Shown: positions 46,700 through 58,679 of the stretch, piece by piece
Position numbering within the stretch: position 1 is the stretch's first letter
How the letters are laid out: each line of letters opens with the position of its first letter
Source: Toxonevra muliebris
Lineage: Eukaryota > Arthropoda > Insecta > Diptera > Pallopteridae
DNA: 64,000 nt
NCBI GenBank assembly: GCA_963691655.1
Contig: OY829329.1
Coordinates: forward strand, 51,003,279 to 51,067,278
Reading direction: 5' to 3'
Program-made: the position numbers and the translations under genes
Notes under the pieces: generated by a model
Databases searched by the model: none
Told to the model about the DNA's origin: nothing
Seen by the model: the letters and a program-made list of their open reading frames with translations, nothing else

Positions 46700-47280
46700 T
46701 AGAAACACTCCGTCTGATCTCCGCATGATCTATACCACCTATATCCGCCCCAAAATGGAGTATAATTCGCACCTATGGGCAGGAGCTTCACGAACGCAAC
46801 TAGAGTTCCTGGACCGTATTCAACATCGGGCGATAAAGCTAATAGGAGACAGTAGGGTTTCCAGCTCTATTGACTCCTTAGAACACCGTCGAAACGTGGC
46901 TTGTGTGACTCTGTTCTACCGGTATTTTCATGGTAGATGTTCCGCTGAGATACGGAATTTGATTCCACCATTTCATGTATTCACCAGAACTACACGAACT
47001 GCAAGCGGTAGTCACGCATTCCACGTGGGTATGGTACCCCAAAGCACAAAGCATTACATTCTTTTCTCTGCCTTACCGCTCGTATATGAAAAAAGCTCCC
47101 TGCAACCGTTTTTCCTGACTTTTACGACATTTCCAAATTTAAGACAAACGTTCACAACTTTTTCTCCCACTTTCCTCCTACCACTAATCTATCTTCATTC
47201 CTCAATCAACGCAATGCTTTGCATTCATAGGGGTACCCCTTGAGTGTAAATTGCCTAAATAAAAAAAAAATAAAAAAATA
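46700..47280 (+). pseudogene. LINE reverse transcriptase C-terminal fragment
   Basis: Reads MIYTTYIRPKMEYNSHLWAG, FLDRIQHRAIKLIGD and HRRNVACVTLFYRYFHGRCS, the region after the RT palm in Jockey/CR1/L2-type LINEs. It then changes frame near 47030-47070 and continues as CLTARI, stop, KKLPATVFPDFYDISKFKTN with FFSHFPP. The stop (TGA) lies where relatives have Trp in the RxWNxLP motif. It ends with an A-rich tail (47262-47278). This lineage has no RNase H and is distinct from the other LINEs in the window. Confidence 0.8.
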
Positions 47281-47984
47281 TATATAGAATCGTCTTCTTC
47301 GCCAGGAATACAAGCAGCAACTAAAGCCGCACACTTTCTGAACTGAGCCTCCTGCTTGTGCTGAAGGAATCTTCGAGCAAAAACTCCAGCAAAAAATAAC
47401 TTTACGTCTGGAATAGTTTTCGGCATGAAAAATTATGTAATCTTTGGATAAAAATCGTCTTTATCAAGTAAAAGGCTCACCATCTACAATTTGTTTACTT
47501 TAATTTTAAATTTTTAATCTAAACAACAAGACTCAATATTATCGATTTAGCACCGAACCTCTTACCCAACTGAAGTTTTTGCCAGGTTTTTGGCATCCGA
47601 CAGATGCTACACCGATGCCTAATCAGAGCCTACTGTAACTAGGTAAGAAGATGAGAGCTTCGAGAGTTCAATTGTGATTGAGGTTTTGAATTTTTCTCTG
47701 AAAGTTTTCGCAAATATATAAACTAGAACGGACCACAAAGAATAACTGTTCACCATGTCCTGGCATTAAGTTAGATCAAGGAGAAGAAGTTATTTATTAT
47801 CTGTTGGGTTGACCTATTGAAGGCAGCGACTACAGATTAGTCTCAGCTACATTATAGAAATCAATGAATTTTTTCGATTAATAAGATTATTTGTGGTCTA
47901 AGTGTAAAAAACAGAGCCATAAGCTACAATATTCAACTGACCCCTAAAAATCCAGCAATAGTGAGGCGAGACTTCTAGCGTTTT
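47281..47984. other. no gene seen
   Basis: No recognised feature; mixed AT-rich sequence. Confidence 0.5.
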
Positions 47985-48173
47985 CTTTTCAAGTCACTGG
48001 TCTATGCCAACCAGCCAGCAAATTCAGACGAGCTCAAAGGCAATATCAAACGCGAAATTGCCGACGTTTCGGTCGAAATGTGTGCAAAAGTGGTGGAAAA
48101 TTGGGTCCAAAGAATCGATCGCTGTAAACGGGCTCGTAGTGGTCATACGACCGAAATCGAATTTCATTCATAA
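47985..48173 (+). pseudogene. mariner-type transposase C-terminal tail
   Basis: An open stretch reads KSLVYANQPANSDELKGNIK, REIADV, VVENWVQRIDRC and RSGHTTEIEFHS, ending with TAA (48171-48173). This is the conserved tail of IS630/Tc1/mariner transposases (VYANKPxTxxELKxxIxxEI...VxENWxxRxxxCxxxxGGHxxEIIF). It lacks an ATG and everything before the third catalytic site; the usual DFFLWG block before it is unreadable. No inverted repeat is visible nearby. Confidence 0.75.
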
Positions 48174-48703
48174 AATGTAATGGTTGCACTACACCCACAA
48201 TAAATTTGAACTCAATATCTCAAAAAATTCTGTGTTTTATTAATAGATAAAATTGTTATGTTCTTAATGCAAAACACTTTATTAAAGGGAAAAACAAAGT
48301 ACACCCATGTATCTGTAACAACGTAAGGAATTTAGCTTTTTTTTAACCTACTGTGAAGAATTTGACCGTTGATCGTTTGTACAGTCGAAGGCAGTATAAG
48401 TTTTGAATTATGATCAAAAATCCTTTAGTTATTGAATTTCATCCTTAAGTTCTCGGAAATTGTGCTTACTCAATTAGATGGACACAGCAGAGACAGTTTA
48501 CAGCCAACGAGCTTAAAGAACCTGCAAATACTATTTAGTTTGATATTTCGCAATTTTAATCCCAGAAATACTTTTGCCAAGTTTGTGATCAGGATATTTA
48601 TTTGTTTTTTTGGAATTACTTTATAGACAGCAAAAATCGTGACAAATTATATATTAAAAAACAAAATTAAATTAATTAACATATTCTAACTGACTGTAGA
48701 GTA
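48174..48703. other. no gene seen
   Basis: AT-rich; probably includes the remaining 3' side of the mariner fragment, but no end is recognisable. Confidence 0.45.
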
Positions 48704-48837
48704 CAGTAGATGACGGATATGTTAACTTCTTTAATGTTAACAACGGATATACGATCGATATCTTACGTCGTATCATGTTTGCTGTCTTATAATTAAGTTT
48801 CTCTCATTTGTGTTTTTCGTACATCCGTCATCTACTG
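48704..48837. mobile_element. 134-bp MITE with TA flanks (mariner/pogo-like)
   Basis: The ends are perfect inverted repeats CAGTAGATGACGGAT (48704-48718 and 48823-48837) with TA on both sides (48702-48703; 48838-48839). A small non-coding element with TA duplications belongs to the Tc1/mariner/pogo superfamily. The CAGT start is pogo-like. Confidence 0.85.
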
Positions 48838-48839
48838 TA

Positions 48840-51545
48840 TGTGATCTGAAGAAACAATAAACTCATCTGCAATATTAGACTCAAGTGTTTGAGATATCAA
48901 AAGTCTGCATGTTACACAATTTAAAAGTCAAACAAATATTAAATTTCTATTCAATCCGCTTAAATTTCTGGTATACTCAAAAAAAAAAAAAAAAAACACT
49001 CAAGTAAATTACAAATAATAAAAATTGTAAACAGCAATTGAATTGAACAATGAACAAACTCAAAGACAGCAACAATAATGCCAAAAAAGCAACAAAAACT
49101 ATACATACAAGTACATAATAAATTATTAGAGAATTAAATACATAAAGTATGTGACATATCAAATGTAATTTCAACAGAAACATTTGCAGCAAGCGACACA
49201 TACATATTAAGCAAACATATTTACAGAATAGAACTGAAGAGAACAGGACCAATGAACTAACTGTAAATACTTAATATTAAATTCAATACAATTACAATTG
49301 CAATAACATTTTGTATTTGTAGGTATGAAGCTCTAGTTGCATTTCTGTTTTGTGAGAGAGCGGACGACATTCAATGAAGCGTGCAACATTCAATTATGCA
49401 GTAGCTAGATGCGACCATTACATAGAAAAGAAAGATCACATTATTTTCACTGGATGTCAGTCCTTTTGTTCTTCCATCTGTCCCTGTCCTTTGGCAAAAA
49501 AAAAAAAATCACATTTATAATTGATTAGTTTTTGTGCAGAGTTAAAATTTTCAATTGATTTTTTTTCTTGGTTGTAGATTTCTAATATTTCAGGTAAAAA
49601 GTTTTTTTTTTTTTGCAACCACTAGTTTATTTTGACTTCCCTTAAATAATTTTTGTGGTAAGTTTTAAAGATTTCAAAAAGTCAGCGTGTCAACAATTTT
49701 GTATCAAAATATTTTACCTAGATCTTGTTAGTTGAAGTATGGTTTAGTTTTCTTCCGTTTTTTTCTTTCTCCTTCTTTTTTGAAACCTATCATTATTTAC
49801 ATTTTTAGTATGGGCTTATAAGTAAATTTTTTGGGAGTATGCTTTGATATATGAAATTCTTAAAGTGGCGGCATGAGAAAGGAAGTAGATCATTAAAAAT
49901 TATGATTTATTGTGGCATGTATCGAACAGTTAACAAGATGAATAACTACAGAAACACGCGAAAGTATATGTAACTCTTATTTTAATATACAGTCCTTACT
50001 GCTGTAGAAACCAAATCTTTAGTATTGTGTTTAAACAAACCTAAACTAAAACTTCATAGCTTTTAAAAATTTAAGTAAATTTTTATCTTTATTATTTTTT
50101 GAGTTCTGAGTTATTGAACACTTATGTTAACCTACCAATGTTCGCTTCTAAATAAACTATTCGAATTAAAAAGTTTTAGTAATTTTGAAATATGTACATG
50201 ATTTTCATAGCTAAGATTAATTGTACTGTGGAACAAAATTCAAAAAAGGTTCAGATAGATATGATTTTGTGATCTCATTAGCCAATCTAAATATCGTGAG
50301 CTCCTCTATCACATCCATGTTAATGGCAAGTCTTGTGTGAATGTGCACAAAAATCTCAAACTCTTCGGTCTACTTTTTCTGAAGCATATTCTTAAAAAGA
50401 ACTCAATGTTGTTTTAACATTTTTCGTGTTGGTTCAAAATTATTTGAATATATCAGTTTGATCAAAAATAGTCACCTTTTAAATTACGTAATAATGCCAG
50501 GTATTTTATGAGTTTGTAGACGAGGGGCCTAGTAATAATTGATTAATCTAAAAAAGGGCATAAGTTTCAACTAGGGATGTAATTTTGCATTTGTTTTTGT
50601 GGATATTAAAGCTATTGTTTCGAGTGAACTCAAATGTTGAAGATATGAAATAGGGTGACCTTGAAATGTTTATATTTTGAGCAGCTTTTTTATCTTCACA
50701 TTCATTGTGCAGCGGATAAGAATCTGATGAAGATTCAAGAAATATTCTATATTAATTTTAAGTTTCTATCCCAACACCACGATTTTAGGATTAACGACTT
50801 TAAAAGCTGACACTAACAAAATATTTTTAATTTGCATTTATTGAAATTTAAGAGCCGTTAAATCTTAAAAGGCGAGGGTGGATAGTTCTGTGGTTTGAAA
50901 AGCCGTATGATTTGTATGCTTCTTACTTTCTTTTTTAAGTAATGTATAAACAGGCTTAAAGAGCTATAATACATATAAAAAAAAAAGAAAAAACCCAATA
51001 AAAAAATTCTAATTTTTGTCGATTGTTTGTTTTGCTGGGTTATGCCTCAAAAAGACTTAAAAAAAAGAATAAGTTTTGAGTTTACCCGCAAAATTTGATT
51101 TCCAATAGAAATAATTTAAGTTATCTTCGGTTAATATATTTTATTTCCTGGATTTATAAAAAAAAAAGAGAAAATAAATGAAAGTTTTTGAACCTTTGCA
51201 GGCGTTAACTAAAAAATGGCACGCTTGGACAGTTATGTTATTTGGGTAGAATTAGGTTTTTTGCTTTTCTCAACATTTTATTCAGTAGAGTTGTGCTAAA
51301 AAAAACTAATTACAAAAAAACTATAATGAGAAGAAAGAGGACTAGTGGGGCCGGTGGTGTAGGGGTCAGAATTTCATAGTAAGAAAATTTCTCTCAGACA
51401 CCAAACATGTTGTGTTTAAAATGAATATTATTTTATAACAATTTTGGTTTCTGAATATATGAAAACTTTACTGGAAACTCTCTTGTTACGCCCTTTATGA
51501 AGTATTTATTTATGAAAAAAATATATAAAGATTTTACTGAATATT
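48840..51545. other. no gene seen; poly-A tracts
   Basis: AT-rich with A tracts near 48980, 49498 and 50977 and T tracts near 49600. Open frames are Phe/Leu-rich translations of AT-rich DNA without domains. Confidence 0.55.
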
Positions 51546-51548
51546 TAC

Positions 51549-52942
51549 TGATTTTACTATCACGTAAAAAATCCCGGGAAAATGTACATAAAATTCGTAT
51601 AAATTGTGGGAGAATGTGCATAAAATTAGTAAGACTCCCGGGAAAAATTGGCATAAAATTCGTAAAAAATCCCGGGATAAATTGGCATAAAATAAGTAAA
51701 AATCCCGGGAAAAATTGGCATAAAATTTGTAAAAAATCCCGAGAAAATGTGCATAAAATTCGTATAAATTGCTGGAAAATGGGCATAAAATTAGTAAAAA
51801 ATCTCGGGATAAATTGGCATAAAATTAGTAAAAAATCCCGGGATAAATTGGCATAAAATTAGTAAAAAATCTCGGGATAAATTGGCATAAAATTAGTAAA
51901 AAATCCCGGGATAAATTGGCATAAAATTTGTAACAAATCGCGAGAAAAAGTGCATAAAATTCGTATAAATTGCGGGAAAATGTGCATAAAATTATTAAAA
52001 ATCTCGGGATAAATGTGCATAAAATTCTTATAAATTGCGAGAAAATATGCATGAAATTAAAAATCCCGGGAAAAACTGGCATAAAATTCGTACAAAATCC
52101 CGGTATAAATTGGCATAAAGTTAGTAAAAATCTCTGGAAAAATTGGCATAAAATTCGTAAAAAATCCCAGGAAAATGTGCATAAAATTCGTAAAAAATAC
52201 GGGAAAATGAGCATAAAATTATAAAAAATTTCGGAAAAATTAGCATAAAATTTGCAAAAAATCCCGGGAAAATTTGGCATAGGTTAGGTTAGGTTGGAGT
52301 GGCTGTCGAGAGACACACTTAGGCCTGAACGGCCCATTGTGATACCACATAGTTGGACCTACAGTTTATCGCCGATTCCGAACGGCGGTGTGGCAATTTT
52401 TTATCGGCTTGGAGGTTTTGCCATTACCAACCAATGTGTGTACTTGTACACTATCTTATAATTCTCATACACTTCATATTGATAGTGAATATAAGAAAGT
52501 AATGAAAATTAACCACCAGACGAAGACGGGAATCGAACCCGAACCTCCCAGATGAAAGTCTAGTGCACTATCCAATAGGCTATCGAGGTCGTAACATTCA
52601 TAAAAAATCCTGAGAAAATCCGCATAAAATTCGTATAAATTGCGAAAAATGTGCATAAAAATAGTAAAATCCCGGGATAGATTGGCATAAAATTAGTAAA
52701 ATCCCGGGAAAAATTGGCATAAAATTAGGAAAAATCCCGGAAAAAATTGGCAAAAAATTTGTAAAAAAAATCCCGGGAAAATTCGTATAAATTGCTGAAA
52801 AATGTGTATAAAATTTTTAAAAAATCCCGTGTAAAATTGTGATAAAATTTTTAAAAAGTCCCGAGAAAATTGGCATAAAATGCGTAAAAAATCCCGGAAA
52901 AATTGGCATAAAATTCGTTAAAAATCCCTGGAAATGTGCATG
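51549..52942 (+). repeat. 34-bp satellite array
   Basis: A tandem array of a unit close to GGCATAAAATTCGTAAAAAA plus TCCCGGGATAAATT (34 bp) with a palindromic TCCCGGGA core, plus 32-33-bp variants (GTGCATAAAATTCGTATAAA then TTGCGGGAAAAT). It is interrupted by a SINE at 52281-52592. Since 34 is not a multiple of 3, three units give a 34-residue period in every frame, producing long open frames on both strands (for example 151 codons at 51825-52280) that I regard as artefacts. Confidence 0.92.
52281..52592 (-). mobile_element. tRNA-derived SINE, copy 2, inside the satellite
   Basis: Very similar to copy 1; I see about a dozen differences over ~312 bp. The B box GGTTCGATTCC (52529-52539) is intact, while the A box has one change (TAGCCTATTGG, 52572-52582). 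Satellite sequence continues on both sides, so the SINE inserted after the array formed. A target duplication is not clear. Confidence 0.92.
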
Positions 52943-55124
52943 ATTTCACGTCACTATCGTTATCTAGACAATTTAAAAGAGTATTATTTGAATGTTTCCG
53001 AGTTTGGACCCGATTAAAAACCAAAAAATATTGGATGCTGACTTCTACGAAAAAAGGCTTCACAGAAGTTGAGTTTAGTTTCAAAGATGATCTCGCGCCG
53101 AAATTTAAACTTGACAATAGAACAAACTTTAATAATATATGAGTAACGAATATACATAAAACTTGTTTATAATTGAAGTTAATAAAAACGAAAAGAAATT
53201 AATGATATTATATACACCTATCTATATGTAATAAATTATTAACCTCAGCTTCAGTTGTAGAAAATGTTTTCAAAAGAAACCAATCTAAAAACTTAAATTC
53301 TTGAAATAAAATTAACTTGTATTAAATTTCACACACAATTCACGCACAAGATCATAAATTAGGTCAAATAGATGAAGATGGCGCGATAGCATTAAATAGT
53401 AGACCAAATAAAAACGGAAAAGGAAGTTAATAATAATAAAACAAACGAAACGAAAGAAAGAAAAAAAAGCAAAAAAAAAATACGAGAAGATAAACAAAAC
53501 CAGATTCGAAAACCTAAATGAAAAAAAAAAACACAACAGCAAACAATTCAACAGCACCTGAACTTAAAGCCGATTTGGTAAGCGCTGACAAGTAGAATAC
53601 CTTTACAAAAACACTAAGAACAGCACAAACACTCACCAAACCAACAACAAGAAAACCAACATTAACCAGAAGAGAGATGCATACAAAACTCCGTACCTTC
53701 CTCCATACTAAGGTGGATCACATTTCAACATTTTCAGGTGTCACCGATAAGCATCTTAATACCTATAACAAGAGTACAGAGACTGAGGACGAATGAGGTA
53801 GAGAGAAAAAGAGAGAGAGAGACAGAGTGGAGAAAAATTTCGACAGTGAGTGTAAGTAACATAAGCTACTCACAAGTACAAATTCTTAATACGTTTGTAA
53901 GTGCGATTGTTGAGCGTATGAGCGCCCTTTACTAAATTCAAGTACGAGTGAGAGAGAGAAAAATTGTTGCGGTGTGGTCTCATTATGATGAAAATGTTTT
54001 CTTCTTACGTACATTAATCCCGCATTTATTTGATATGTGCGCAAAGATACGAGAAACAAATATAAATACCTACCATAATAAAAAAATCAAAGAAAAATAT
54101 TTTTTATATACACAGACAGGCGCAGGTATTTTTACTTTTTATTATTTTTTTGGGAAGCAACAGATAAATAAACAAAAAGGTCATTTATAAATGTGTAGCG
54201 GTCAGTTTTGCAGCAACGAATAAATAAATTATTATACCTACTTGAAGATATACGAAATGATAAGGAATTTGCTGCTGAAATGCTCTTGTAATCTCGCCTG
54301 AGATCCTTAAAGAGCAGAATAAAGTAACAACAGCGAACAGAAAGGTGCAAAAGCATTCATAGTTTATATAGTTAGTAAGTGTGTATCTATTTTAAGATAT
54401 AAATATTATTAAGAGATATTTTTCATTCACACATTTAATTACTAAATTAGGCATTCTGTTTCTCTGATATTGAACCTTTCTATAGAAAAGATGTTCAGCC
54501 TTGGTTACTAAATTCTGCCAAACACGAAAACCTTTTTAATTAAATCCATTTTATTTATATCCCCAATAGGTTTTTAAATCAAAGAAGCTAACTGCTTCAT
54601 GCATGTTCTGGAGCACTAGTCCAGAGGTGATTTAACCCCTTCATTGTCAGCGACTCCAAAAGAGTGTTTAGGTTTTTGGGTTTACTGCATCCGAATTTTT
54701 GGAATATTTGAATTTAAAATTTCTTTGAATTCACATTTTTTCATAATTTCGATTCTGTATTTTTAAAATCTGATATCAAAAAAGAATTTTTCAATCTCAA
54801 AAACCAAAAAAGATGAGGAATGAAATTTTTTCTAAAGACCTAAATATTTCAAGACGTTTTTACAAAGAGATTTTCTTTTTCAACACGAGTCAACAATTTT
54901 TTTTTATCTTTAATTAAAGTTTATATATTCAATAATATGTGTACAAAATTTCAAGTCAAAATTCCAAAAATTTCTTGAGTTACAGCTATTTTAGTGATAG
55001 TAAGTAGACTGAAAACTTAATGGACTGAAAATTTTAAACGCGTTTTTCTCGAAACGACTATTTTTGAACTGGTCGCGTCGATAACTCGATCAAATATTAA
55101 CCGATTTTCAATTCATATTAGTTG
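52943..55124. other. no gene seen; GA repeat
   Basis: GA-rich tract at about 53800-53825 and A tracts near 53461 and 53522. A TTAACCCCTTCATTGTC at 54632 resembles a piggyBac-type end, but I find no partner end. Confidence 0.5.
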
Positions 55125-55215
55125 CTGGAAAATGGGCATAAAATTGATAAATTGACATAAAATTAGTAAAAATCCCGAGATAAATTGGCATAAAATTTGT
55201 AACAAATCGCGATTT
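55125..55215 (+). repeat. isolated fragment of the 34-bp satellite
   Basis: Contains GGAAAATGGGCATAAAATTG and AAAATCCCGAGATAAATTGG, then CATAAAATTTGTAACAAATCGCG, matching units near 51770-51950 about 3 kb away. It was separated from the main array by transposition, duplication or rearrangement. Confidence 0.85.
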
Positions 55216-57089
55216 TCAATTTTTTTTAACACGTTTCGCTCGTATTTGCCGTGGCTATCGTAAAGCGTAACCAATTTTCAAATTTTTTATTTTTACTGTT
55301 TTTTAAGCTCTTTTGAAACAAAAACAAAGGGTCGAAAAAGTAAAAAAATTTTCAATCAGTCACCATTTTGTGGAAAATATAAAAAAAAAACACACCGTGC
55401 GACGAGAATCATACTCATATAGATTATTAAAATCTAAAAAATTTTTTTTTTCAGAAAATCTGTTCTTGAAAAAACGACGCGACTATGGAGGGGGAAATTT
55501 TTTTCGGCCTCCACGGCAACGCTCATATCTTCAAAACTATTCAAATTTTTTAATAAAAATTTATGGAAATATTTGTCGAAGTGCACTTAATAAAATGAAT
55601 ATAAAATGATTCCCATATTCCTTTATTTGACAGATCAAAAAAATTCCCAAAAATCACTAATTTTTCCAGCTGTCACAGTGGCTTTCCCCCATTTAAGGGA
55701 GGAGAAAGGGGGCCGATTTTAGTTATTTTAATTTCTTAAAAAAGCAAAGATTTTAATGGCTGAAATATCTATCGAAAGGAGATTTCATCCCCAAAATCTC
55801 TCCTCCTCTCGTAATACTGGTTCAGGTGCATTGTGGTAAAAAATCTCAACCAGTTCCGGAAACAATTAAAATAATTTCCAAAGTATTTTCTGTGTTTATT
55901 TTATATAAATCATTATACAATCCAATCTGTTGTTTTTATGTAGTTTAAAATTTATCTTGAAACATTAATTTATTATACGAAAAATGCGAAATAAATTCGC
56001 ACTTGCGAAAAATTGCAAAGGCGTTGACATGAACGATTAAGAACATAAATTAATCAAACACTTTCAGTAAAACACACAGGGAAAATAAAAAAAAAAATAA
56101 ATAAATTAAGAAATAAAGAAATAAAATCTCATATGAACGCAATGGAAGAAAAACAATACAAAGAACAATGACCGAAAAATTCTGCGATTGCAAAATTCCA
56201 ATGAAATTTCAATGAAAGTATCATCAGAAATACATACAAAACATTGATGATGATATTTTATTTTTACCAGAAGATGAAAATATACTTTCCACGCTTGAAT
56301 CCTAAAGGAAGAATTCCACATAAATACTAAATTGAAGAAGATATTCTCGTAAACTTCGACCGTACTTGTCGTAAAGTAATAATAAAAATACGCAATAAAT
56401 GCGAAAATAATGCGAGAAACACATGAGGTAATTAATTTTAGTATTAAGTGCTAATTTCACGACAACTCGATTATTATTGTTATAGTTGTTGTTGTTGTTG
56501 GTTATTATTGCTGTTGTTAATACTGCTGCCTGATGATGATAATGATGATGCTGTTGCCTGCTTCTGTTGTCTGGGCACACACTCTTTGCCCAGCGTAGTT
56601 TTTATATCTTTTACCGAAAAAACCAAAAAAGAAAACAAAAGAAACACGCATTTATTGTACCTATAAAGCAACAGTTTACACTATGTATTTATATACTTTT
56701 CGCATACACTGCACACAGTGTACGTCTTTGTCGACGACACATGTGCGCATCCATTCATTTATTCATTCACATTTTGGTCTCATAATGAGTCGCGTCGAGT
56801 CGAGTTGAAGAGCATCATCAAGAAAGAGTCTATGCAAACTTTTAGTTGTGTTTGCTTGTCTTTTTGTTGTTTTTTTTTTTTTTTTGGAGCATACTCAAAT
56901 TAACTGAAACAAATCCCTTCATGTGTGTGTCTTTCTCTGACGCTAATGTAAATACTAAAAGTTTTAGTGTCACTTTTATTTTATAATTTCTAGTGTTCAA
57001 CTCAAAGAATTTAGTGCAAAAATGTTAAAAAATTTTGTCTGTTTTTCATACTCAAAGAAAATTATTTAATTAAAACTTTAAGGTAGGAC
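55216..57089. other. no gene seen; simple repeats
   Basis: AT-rich, with mixed TTG/GAT trinucleotide runs at 56475-56555 and a T tract at 56868-56886. Confidence 0.55.
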
Positions 57090-57620
57090 TACAGTTCCTC
57101 ATGTGAAAAAAAAAAAATTTTATAAAAACTTTTTAGAATTTTTTAATTGTCGGCTATTAGAATCTATTTTTTTTTTTAAGACTCGACTTTGGTGTCCTCT
57201 ATAATTTAGATGTAAAATTAAAATTGAAAAAAAAAAATAGATTTTTTTGTAATCCTGAAACCCTAAATAAACTGTACTTACTAAAATAAACCCGACTTTA
57301 ATATGTATTGTATTAAAATACCTTCAAAAAAATGCCAAAAAATTTTTGCTTTCTTCACATCGCTCATTTACTAAAAGACTGTCATAAGTCAAAAAACGTG
57401 ATTTTTGAGTTAATGATCCAGGGTTATTCATTATGTCACGCTTCATATTGTGTAAAAATTTCATATTAATATCTTGTATACTCAGCGCGTGAGAACTATA
57501 AGATTTCTTATTTTTTCTGCGAAGTGGGAGTCAATTGATAACTTTAAATGCGTTTTCTGCAAAATCACGTTTTTTGAGTTATGACAGTTTTTTAGTAAAT
57601 GAGCTACATGAGGAACTGTA
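57090..57620. mobile_element. palindromic element, ~530 bp
   Basis: The ends TACAGTTCCTCATGT (57090-57104) and ACATGAGGAACTGTA (57606-57620) are exact complements. Further inside, GCTCATTTACTAAAAGACTG (57363) pairs with the reverse complement at about 57580-57604, and CGTGATTTTT pairs with AAATCACG. The middle is less well paired. No clear target duplication is seen. Confidence 0.65.
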
Positions 57621-57820
57621 TTTACATTTTGCCATATTTTAGACTCAATGGACTCGTAAATTTTACAATATTTTTCTGCTAATACTGGAGGAATAAATTT
57701 ACTGTAAATTTTAGCAAGCTGAATTTTTAATGCTTATTTCACAATCTTCGAACAGATTTTTAGCTAAACTCCTACTGGATCGGATTGGGTTTGTTTGGGT
57801 AGTGCATTAAATATATACTA

Positions 57821-58634
57821 CTTCGAGAAAAAAAACTGTGATTTTAACAGTTCACCGCTGTTGTATTGAACGCAATTTATTTGATTCAACAGTTTTTTAT
57901 TTTGTATTGACAATTTTTGTAAAATCTCTTCTGTTAAAATTATCTGTTGAATATTTAACTCATATCCCTGCCAGACAGGGCTAATGGAAACTCCAATACA
58001 GTAACAACATTTTTGGCTTCCATTAACACAATTTCAAAATTGTATACGGTCTATTTTTAGAAATAATGATAAACAAAGACAGCCTGATTGAGTATTTCAA
58101 ATTTGTATATCTTACTCTCTCTTACATAGTTTACTCTTTAAGGTTAGGTAGGGTATAAATTGTCCCAACTTTTGCTTAGTTTTTTATGCATGGTGGGATA
58201 TGTTTTAACCCACTTCGAAAAGTTGAAATTACTTATAATTATATATTTTAACATTTTATTTACAGTTTCTCATTCAGTTGTCAATGCTATAAACCAAAAA
58301 AAATTCTATGCAACTGGAGTTTTTATTTTCTTTAAAATGGTGTGCCTCAAAGATTGAAAATTATTTAATTTTAAATTTATTTAAAAAAAAATGTAAAAAG
58401 AAATTTATGGGATTTGAACTTTAGCCACAAGTGGCTGCGTGCTTGCTTGCACACTAGACAACTAAGCTATAGCGTGAAGAATTTCGGCAGCTACTATTTT
58501 GTAATTTTGTTTTTGAAATCAACAGCACATTGTCTGTTAATATGACAGAGTTCACTTTTGGATGGGATTTAACAGCAAAATCTGTTGGTTTAATATCCTT
58601 TCCGTTTGATATGACAGCATTTTTTCCCTCAGTG
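57821..58634 (+). mobile_element. repeat module element, copy 2 (~810 bp)
   Basis: Its first ~475 bp match 27085-27560. Its right end, CGTTTGATATGACAGCATTT then TTTCCCTCAGTG, recurs at 59705-59826. The ends, CTTCGAGAAAAAAAACTG and inward from the right CACTGAGGGAAAAAATGCTG, are weakly similar, suggesting a non-autonomous DNA element, with no clear target duplication. It contains a tRNA-like segment. Confidence 0.55.
58410..58470 (-). ncRNA. tRNA-like segment (pol III A and B boxes)
   Basis: The minus strand carries an A box TAGCTTAGTTG (complement of 58459-58469) and a B box GTTCAAATC (complement of 58411-58419) about 40 bases apart, as in a tRNA or SINE head. No complete cloverleaf or acceptor stem is evident, so it is probably a tRNA-derived relic or a SINE head inside the module element. 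It is different from the SINE at 45.8 kb. Confidence 0.5.
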
Positions 58635-58679
58635 TGTAATCAGACCATACAGTCTACTATACTTACTACGGTTAGGCCC

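Noticed and set aside
48977..49252. 91-codon Leu/Phe-rich frame resembling a membrane protein
   Set aside because: Produced by AT-rich DNA ending in a poly-A tract; no start context or family similarity.
51825..52280. 151-codon minus-strand open frame with repeated FMPIFPGxFxxF motif
   Set aside because: It is the translation of the 34-bp satellite, which is stop-poor in several frames on both strands; not a gene.
51549..52942. CRISPR array
   Set aside because: Tandem repeats without unique spacers, in an animal genome.
54632..54655. piggyBac-type end TTAACCCCTTCATTGTC
   Set aside because: No matching inverted end with TTAA was found nearby.
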